Shown here: in pieces, positions 58,930 to 64,000 of the stretch
Layout: each line of letters starts with the position of its first letter
Numbering within the stretch: position 1 is the stretch's first letter
DNA from: UBA6144 sp964399165
Lineage (GTDB): Bacteria > Bdellovibrionota > Bacteriovoracia > Bacteriovoracales > Bacteriovoracaceae
Length of the DNA stretch: 64,000 nt
Assembly: GCA_964399165.1 (NCBI GenBank)
Contig: CAYNPO010000011.1
Coordinates: forward strand, 46,250-110,249
Direction of reading: 5' to 3'
The notes under the pieces: generated by a model
The model's input: only the letters and a program-made list of their open reading frames with translations
The model's database searches: none
What the model was told of the DNA's origin: nothing
Position numbers and translations under genes: made by a program

Positions 58930-60665
58930 ACGGCCTCCCTTTCCTGGCGCTCCAAGGACGCAAAGAGCGCGTGGTCTCGGCGGATCTCATCGGGTCGGCC
59001 CACGCGGGAGACCCGCCCCCCTTCCATCACCAGCACCCGGTCAAACTCGGCCAACACGCTCAGCCTGTGGGTGGCCAACACCAAGATCGCTCCCGGATCG
59101 AGTCGCCGCAGATTTCCCATCACCCGACGCGCGGTGGCCGGATCCAGGGCGCTGATGGCGTCGTCCCAGAGATAGAGGCGGGCCCCTGAGTGAAAGGAGC
59201 GTGCCACTAATGTGCGCTGCTTTTGCCCGCCGGAGAGGTTCATACCCTTTTCGCCCACCAGCGTGCGCAGTCCCTCAGGGAAAAGCGCCACGTCGCTGGC
59301 CATGTCGGCCTCGGTGAGGGCGTCGTGCAGGCGCAGGGAGTTCAATGGCAGGTGGGGTGAGATGTTTTGGGCCAGGCTCTTCCCGAAGATTTGCGGGGTT
59401 TGGGGGATGAAGGAGAGTTGTGAGCGCAGGGAGCCCCGGTCGAGCTTGCGGAAATCGATGCCATCATAACGGAAGCGCTCCCAGCTCAGGTGGCGCGGTT
59501 CCCATAGACCAGCCAATGTTTGCAGCAGCAGGGTCTTGCCGCCGCCCACGGGGCCCACCAGGGCGATGCGCTCGCCGGCCTGGACGTGGAAATCCACGCC
59601 GCGCAGGAGTTCCTCGCCGGAGGGAGTCCGCAGTTTGAGGCCCGCCAGCTCGATTCTGCCCAGGGGCGCGGTGAGGGGGAGAGTGCCTTCGGACTTCGGA
59701 GAGAGCACGTCCACCTGGTGCAGGCGTTTGGCCCCGGCAGCCGCTGCCTGCCACAGGTTCATGAGATAGCTCACGGCCATGAGGGGCCAAAGCAGTTTGT
59801 CCAAAAGCTGCAGCGACACGGTCAGGGTGCCCAGGCCGGCCGCGAGTTCACCGCGCCCGCTGGCCGCCAACCCCAACACCGTCAGGTACGAGCCCTGCAC
59901 CACCAACTGCAAGGTGCCATCCAATCCCAACTCCCAGCGGGCATTGCCCAGCTGCCGGCGGAAAAGGGCGCCCAGCAAAAGGTCGTAGCGGCGGCGGCGC
60001 AGTTCCAGCAGGCCTTCGGCGCGGAAGAACTTGGCGCCTTGCGCCTCTTCGTAGACGTACTGGGACAGCTCCCCCAGCTGCTCGGAAACCGCGCTATGCC
60101 CTTGCTCTAGCGGACGGTGCACCACGGACAAGGCCAACACGAGCGCGACAAATGGCAGGAGGACCCACAGGGCCCCCCAGCCCAGAAGGTAGAAAAGGGT
60201 GGTGGGGATGAACAGCAGGTAGGCACAGGAATCGAAGAGAACCAAGATGCCCGGCCCCATGAAGGTGCGGATGTTGCCTACCTCCTGGGTGAGGGTGCTC
60301 ACCATGTCTCCGATCTTGAGACGGGAGACCTCCGCGAAGTCGGAGCGCAGCAAGCGGTGGTAGGCCTCCTGACGCAGCTCTCGCTCCATGGTGCGGGAAG
60401 GGATCATCAGCGCCAGGCGCCAACCCATGCGCAGCAGAGCGATGGTGAGGTAGCAGCCGACTAAGGCCAGTGCATAAGTGGCCATGGGGAGGTCGTGGGG
60501 ATTCAGTCTGGCCTCGTCCGTCACCCGCCGCAGGATCAAGGCGGGAAGCATGTCCACCGCGTCCAAGAGGATTACAGACACCACGCCGGCCAGGTAGTTC
60601 CAACGGCGCCTGAGGACCAGGCGCCAAAAGTAGGGGACGGGACGGAACGGTGCCGTGTCTGTCAC
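58917..60665 (-). CDS. ABC exporter half-transporter, degenerate ATPase site subunit
   Basis: A 582-residue partner of the previous entry, with GTG start behind AGGA. It has six membrane segments, Walker A GPVGGGKTL, Q-loop IPQTPQIFGK, an intact signature LSGGQKQRT, Walker B LYLWDDAISALD with Asp in place of the catalytic Glu, and H-loop ATHRLS. The missing Glu here and the broken signature in the partner fall in the same composite site, as in heterodimeric exporters of the TM287/288 or LmrCD type. It is probably a lipid, peptide or drug exporter. Confidence 0.9.
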   Translation of the reverse strand: MTDTAPFRPVPYFWRLVLRRRWNYLAGVVSVILLDAVDMLPALILRRVTDEARLNPHDLPMATYALALVGCYLTIALLRMGWRLALMIPSRTMERELRQEAYHRLLRSDFAEVSRLKIGDMVSTLTQEVGNIRTFMGPGILVLFDSCAYLLFIPTTLFYLLGWGALWVLLPFVALVLALSVVHRPLEQGHSAVSEQLGELSQYVYEEAQGAKFFRAEGLLELRRRRYDLLLGALFRRQLGNARWELGLDGTLQLVVQGSYLTVLGLAASGRGELAAGLGTLTVSLQLLDKLLWPLMAVSYLMNLWQAAAAGAKRLHQVDVLSPKSEGTLPLTAPLGRIELAGLKLRTPSGEELLRGVDFHVQAGERIALVGPVGGGKTLLLQTLAGLWEPRHLSWERFRYDGIDFRKLDRGSLRSQLSFIPQTPQIFGKSLAQNISPHLPLNSLRLHDALTEADMASDVALFPEGLRTLVGEKGMNLSGGQKQRTLVARSFHSGARLYLWDDAISALDPATARRVMGNLRRLDPGAILVLATHRLSVLAEFDRVLVMEGGRVSRVGRPDEIRRDHALFASLERQEREAVWTP

Positions 60666-60817
60666 GGAGCATCCTGATGGGTTTTGTCGGGAAGTTTGGC
60701 GTCACGTGAACGGGTTAAAAATCCCCTCGGCGCGCGACCGGTTTCCACCTTAGAATGAATGTCGGCGAGAAGTCCACTTCCCAACCCACCGTCCCCTCCA
60801 AGGAGAAAAGGGCAATT

Positions 60818-63010
60818 ATGGCATCATCACTTCGCAACGAAGCCAAACTGAAAGTCTACGCGCGCCAACCCCGCAAGTGCGACGTCCCTGTCAACGAGCA
60901 GGGCCGCTACATGAAGGTGAGCCAGTACTACGGTGAGAACGTCTTCAACTACCAGACGTCCAAATCCCTGAGCCCCTCCGACAAAGAAACCCTCAACCAG
61001 GTCATCGAAGGCAAGAAAACCATCGATAAGCCCCTGGCCACCAAAGTCGCCAACGCCGTGCTGGAATGGGCCTGCTCCAAAGGCGCCACCCACTTCTGCC
61101 ACTGGTTCCAGCCCCTCACTGGCGCCACCGCCGAGAAGCACGACGCCTTCCTGAACCTGGACAATGACCGCCCCATCGAATCCCTCTCCGCCTCCCAGCT
61201 CATGCAGGGTGAACCGGACGCCTCCTCCTTCCCCCACGGCGGCTCTCGCGCCACCTTCGAGGCCCGCGGCTACACCACTTGGGATTTGACCTCCCCGCTG
61301 TTCCTGCGCGAGGGCGCCAACGGCAAGACCCTGGTGATTCCCACCGCCTTCGTGGGCTACCACGGCGACGCCCTGGACACCAAGGTGCCCCTCCTGCGCT
61401 CCGACCTCAAAATCAACGAGGCCCTCACCAAGTTCTGCCAGCTCACCGGCGAGAAGAACGTGCAGAAGGTGTACTCCACCTGCGGCGCCGAGCAGGAGTA
61501 CTTCCTCATCGACAAGGCCTTCTACTTCTCCCGCCAGGACCTGGTGATGACCGGCCGGGCCCTCATGGGGTCCCTCACGTCCCGTAACCAGCAGCTCGAG
61601 GACCACTACTTCGGCATGATCGAGGACCGCGTGCTGGCCTACATGGCCGAGGTGGAGATCGAACTCTACAAGATGGGGATCCCCGCCAAGACCCGCCACA
61701 ACGAGGTGGCCCCCGGCCAATTCGAGCTTGCTCCGATTTTCAAGGACGCCAACGTCGCTGCCGACAACAACCAGATGGTCATGACCGTCCTGCGCACCGT
61801 GGCCCTCAAGCACGACTTCGTGTGCCTCTTGCACGAGAAGCCCTTCGCGGGCGTGAACGGTTCCGGCAAACACTTGAACTGGTCCATGGCCACCGACACG
61901 GGCATCAACCTGCTCGAGCCCGGCCACAACCCCCACGAGAACTACCGCTTCCTCGCGGTGGTCGCCACTGTCACCGAGGCCGTGTTCCGCCACGCCGACG
62001 TGATCCGCATGGGCATCGCCAGCCACGGCAACGACCACCGCTTGGGCGCCAACGAGGCCCCTCCTTCCATCATGTCCGTGTTCCTCGGCGACACCCTCAC
62101 CAAGATCCTCGACTCCATGGTGGGCGGCGGGAAGTATGTCCCCGGCGAGAAGGTCGCCATGGACCTCAAAACCAAGCAGCTCGCCAATCTGTTCAAGGAC
62201 AACACGGACCGCAACCGCACCTCGCCCTTCGCCTTCACCGGCAACAAGTTCGAGTTCCGCGCCTGCGGCTCCTCCGCGTCCATTGCCTACCCCCTGTCCA
62301 TCCTCAACGCCGCCGTGGCCGACGTGTTCACCGAGACCAACAAGTTCCTCGAGGAGCAGATCGAGGGCGGCAAGAAGGTGGACGAGGCCCTGATCGCCGT
62401 CATCCACAAGTGGTACAACAACGCCAAAGCGGTGGTGTTCAACGGCGACGGCTATTCCCAAGAGTGGGTCAAGGAGGCCGAGCGCCGTGGCCTGGGCAAC
62501 TACCGCACCACCCCTGAGGCCATCAGCGTCTTCGAGGACGCCAAAAAGGTCGCCTTCCTTTCTCGCATGGGCGTGTTCAATGAAGGTGAGATCAAGACCC
62601 GCGCCAACGTCATGCTCGAGCGCTACATCAAGTGCCGCGAGATCGAGTTCCGAACCCTGCACGACATGGTCACCAAACAGGTGCTGCCCGTGGCGGTGGG
62701 GTACAAGGGACAACTGGCCCAGACGGTCAAGGCCCTCAAGGACGCCGGGGCCGACGCCAGCGTTGAGCAGGACATGCTGAAGACCCTGAGTAACGCCGCT
62801 GCCACCCTGGCCACCCAATCCAGCATGTTGATGGCGAACCTGGAGACCGCCCACAAATCCTTGGGCGAGAGCCAGCTCGCGGCCAAAATCGGCAAGGACC
62901 TGATGCCCCTGTCCGCCCAGATCGCCAGCCTGTGCAACCAAGTGGAGGAGATCGTGCCCGAAGACATGTGGCCGATCCCCAAGTTCTTCGACATGCTTTT
63001 TATTCGCTGA
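60818..63010 (+). CDS. glnN: Glutamine synthetase type III
   Basis: A 730-residue GSIII, about the normal size for this class and much larger than GlnA. Diagnostic segments are HWFQPLTGATAEKHDAFL, YSTCGAEQEYFLIDKAFY (metal-binding Glu), KTRHNEVAPGQFELAPIF, KPFAGVNGSGKHLNWSM and FRACGSSASIAYPLSI. It makes glutamine from glutamate, ammonia and ATP. ATG 60818 was chosen by family N-terminus (ASSLRNEAKL). It is followed by a strong two-way terminator. Confidence 0.96.
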   Translation: MASSLRNEAKLKVYARQPRKCDVPVNEQGRYMKVSQYYGENVFNYQTSKSLSPSDKETLNQVIEGKKTIDKPLATKVANAVLEWACSKGATHFCHWFQPLTGATAEKHDAFLNLDNDRPIESLSASQLMQGEPDASSFPHGGSRATFEARGYTTWDLTSPLFLREGANGKTLVIPTAFVGYHGDALDTKVPLLRSDLKINEALTKFCQLTGEKNVQKVYSTCGAEQEYFLIDKAFYFSRQDLVMTGRALMGSLTSRNQQLEDHYFGMIEDRVLAYMAEVEIELYKMGIPAKTRHNEVAPGQFELAPIFKDANVAADNNQMVMTVLRTVALKHDFVCLLHEKPFAGVNGSGKHLNWSMATDTGINLLEPGHNPHENYRFLAVVATVTEAVFRHADVIRMGIASHGNDHRLGANEAPPSIMSVFLGDTLTKILDSMVGGGKYVPGEKVAMDLKTKQLANLFKDNTDRNRTSPFAFTGNKFEFRACGSSASIAYPLSILNAAVADVFTETNKFLEEQIEGGKKVDEALIAVIHKWYNNAKAVVFNGDGYSQEWVKEAERRGLGNYRTTPEAISVFEDAKKVAFLSRMGVFNEGEIKTRANVMLERYIKCREIEFRTLHDMVTKQVLPVAVGYKGQLAQTVKALKDAGADASVEQDMLKTLSNAAATLATQSSMLMANLETAHKSLGESQLAAKIGKDLMPLSAQIASLCNQVEEIVPEDMWPIPKFFDMLFIR

Positions 63011-63033
63011 GTGCGCGACCGGTCCCACCTTTC

Positions 63034-63067
63034 AAAAAAAACCCCCGCTTAGGCGGGGGTTTTTTTT
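63034..63067. terminator. Bidirectional intrinsic terminator
   Basis: ACCCCCGC, TTAG loop, GCGGGGGT, flanked by a run of A upstream (63034-63041) and T downstream (63060-63067). It serves glnN on the plus strand and the lipoprotein gene on the minus strand. Confidence 0.93.
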
Positions 63068-63094
63068 CGGCTTCCGGCAAGGACCGGAGAAATC

Positions 63095-63658
63095 TCAAAA
63101 CAGTTGCGACTCGATGCCCAGCGCCTGCAGTTCGGCGGCGATGTTCACGTTACGGGTCACGTTGTCCTTAGTGTAGCGGTAGTTGGTGTTGCTTTCACAG
63201 CCCAGGCCCAGGGCCTCGCTGGTGTAGACCAGTTCCTGCAGGCGGGATTTGGTCTGAGACATCACGCATCCGGCGACCAGTGAGGGCAGGATGCTGCCGC
63301 CTTCGCCGTGGACGCTTTCGAACATTTCGTAGGAACAGCTGTTCGCCTTGTACTGGCTCCAGGCGCGTTGGGTTTCGCGTAGGAAGCCGGGCCGCTGGCC
63401 GCGGCGGTTCTCCAGGATGGCCGCGTAACGGCGGGCGTCGCGCTGACGTTGAGTGACCACGATGCAATCCCATACGTGGTTGAGGGCATCGTCGGATGCC
63501 TGGGCGATGGAGTTGGCGCATTCGTTGATCTCGAGCTGGGACATGGCGGTCTCAAGGCAGCTGGTGGAGGCGACCCCACGCTTGGCGCCCGGGGCGGTGG
63601 GCGAGTGGGAACAGGCCGCGAGGGCGGTGAGTAAAATGAGCGCGGACAGGTTTTTCAT
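63095..63658 (-). CDS. LprI/DUF1311-like lipoprotein
   Basis: A 187-residue protein with lipobox LTALAAC. The mature part has the LprI/DUF1311 pattern: CLETAMSQLEINECANSIAQ, then a Leu-x-x-x-W segment, FLRETQRAWSQYKANSC and a later ILPSLVAGCVMSQTKSRLQEL. In mycobacteria LprI inhibits lysozyme, but the activity of distant members is mostly untested. ATG 63658 has AGGAGA, and TATAAT lies 35 bp upstream. Confidence 0.8.
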   Translation of the reverse strand: MKNLSALILLTALAACSHSPTAPGAKRGVASTSCLETAMSQLEINECANSIAQASDDALNHVWDCIVVTQRQRDARRYAAILENRRGQRPGFLRETQRAWSQYKANSCSYEMFESVHGEGGSILPSLVAGCVMSQTKSRLQELVYTSEALGLGCESNTNYRYTKDNVTRNVNIAAELQALGIESQLF

Positions 63659-63692
63659 GGTTTCTCCTGGATGGGGGGGAATCTTGCCCTCC

Positions 63693-63698
63693 ATTATA
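63693..63698 (-). promoter_or_regulatory. -10 element TATAAT before the LprI-like gene
   Basis: On the minus strand TATAATGG, giving a predicted leader of about 28 nt that includes AGGAGA. No good -35 was seen. Confidence 0.45.
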
Positions 63699-64000
63699 TG
63701 GGGGAAGGGCCATTCAGAGGCACGGAGAAAAGCCTGCCGACTGGGATCAGGTACGGGCTTAAGCTGGTGAAGTGTGTCGTGTCAGCAGCTGCGAAAACTG
63801 CCCCACTTCTCTGGTGATGGAGAAAACATGATGATGGCCTTTTCCTCCCTTAAGAGCGCAAGTTTTTCCACACAGTTTCTGGTGGCGCAATGATTCCCCG
63901 AGCCTAGGCTTCTGAGTGCCGTCCCTCGGCCTGCAGCATGACTTCCCATGATCGCGCCCTGCCCCGTCTCCCAATGCACCTTCTTTGGCAGCAAAGCTTC
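63699..64000. other. No gene recognised to window end
   Basis: About 300 bases with lower GC (near 55%) and no convincing reading frame. Short minus-strand frames here lack a Shine-Dalgarno sequence and typical codon use. The strand-independent GCCGAGGG/CCCCGAGCC-type short complementary pieces around 63896-63936 could form RNA structure, but I could not match a known RNA family. Confidence 0.4.

Noticed and set aside
60690..60817. Possible sigma54 promoter before glnN
   Set aside because: A TTGGCG-like piece is present, but the required GC at the -12 position with 10-nt spacing from GG is missing.
60827..63028. A 733-codon open frame opposite glnN
   Set aside because: glnN is unmistakable on the plus strand; the antisense translation is low-complexity Gly/Val/His/Leu sequence.
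63782..63994. Short minus-strand frames at the window end, and a possible 6S-like RNA
   Set aside because: No ribosome site, no family pattern; the pairing needed for a 6S-type structure was not convincing by eye.
1..64000. CRISPR arrays, insertion sequences, tRNA and rRNA genes
   Set aside because: No regular spaced repeats, transposase-like proteins, cloverleaf sequences or rRNA segments were noticed; a short tRNA could have been missed without a scan.

Overview
The window is 64 kb of GC-rich (about 65%) bacterial chromosome packed with about 65 protein genes. I saw no rRNA, tRNA, insertion sequence or CRISPR array. Lipoprotein signal peptides, outer-membrane-like proteins and a complete type II secretion operon (gspC to gspN) indicate a Gram-negative. 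The GC content, a DUF6178-like protein, a HemC-HemD-like fusion, a type III glutamine synthetase and the ihfA-merR pairing are most like the former Deltaproteobacteria (Bdellovibrionota/Myxococcota-like). That placement is an inference.

The most interesting region is about 2.1-12.8 kb, which looks like an undescribed RiPP (ribosomally made, post-translationally modified peptide) locus. It encodes a 2OG-Fe(II) oxygenase, two stand-alone PqqD-like recognition proteins, an Lnt-like nitrilase-fold acyltransferase, a histidine-rich membrane protein, an HTTM membrane protein with a small partner gene (recalling SdpA/SdpB), a cobalamin-type radical SAM maturase, a GT4 glycosyltransferase, a YcaO enzyme ending in PxPxP and an aspartyl/asparaginyl-hydroxylase-like protein. 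A 60-residue ORF at 7383-7565, divergent from the radical SAM gene and carrying a leader-like sequence, is my candidate precursor peptide.

12.8-19.6 kb holds unrecognised genes, a CpaF-type ATPase, a lipoprotein phosphoesterase, two envelope proteins, a class II amidotransferase and a secreted trypsin-like protease. 19.6-27.1 kb (minus strand) is a tightly coupled run: hemA, hemC-hemD, hemL, sensor kinase, response regulator, secreted zincin-like protein, lipoprotein, hemE. 27.1-34.3 kb (plus strand) has a Pho-box-like repeat before a Na/Pi transporter gene set, then GMP reductase, plsB, infC-rpmI-rplT, ihfA and a merR-type gene. 34.3-49.0 kb (minus strand) is ispA plus the whole gsp operon. 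49.2-63.7 kb has an acyl-CoA dehydrogenase, an FG-GAP lipoprotein, a LysR regulator with an IscA-like protein, an M61 peptidase, a peroxidase, a heterodimeric ABC exporter, glnN and an LprI-like lipoprotein.

A recurring signal is a -10-like hexamer (TATAAT, TAAAAT, CATAAT, TAGCAT) placed exactly 6 nt before the ATG, with no Shine-Dalgarno sequence. It occurs at six first-in-transcript genes (a seventh has 7 nt), suggesting that leaderless mRNAs are common in this organism. infC appears to start at an AUC codon behind a perfect Shine-Dalgarno sequence.
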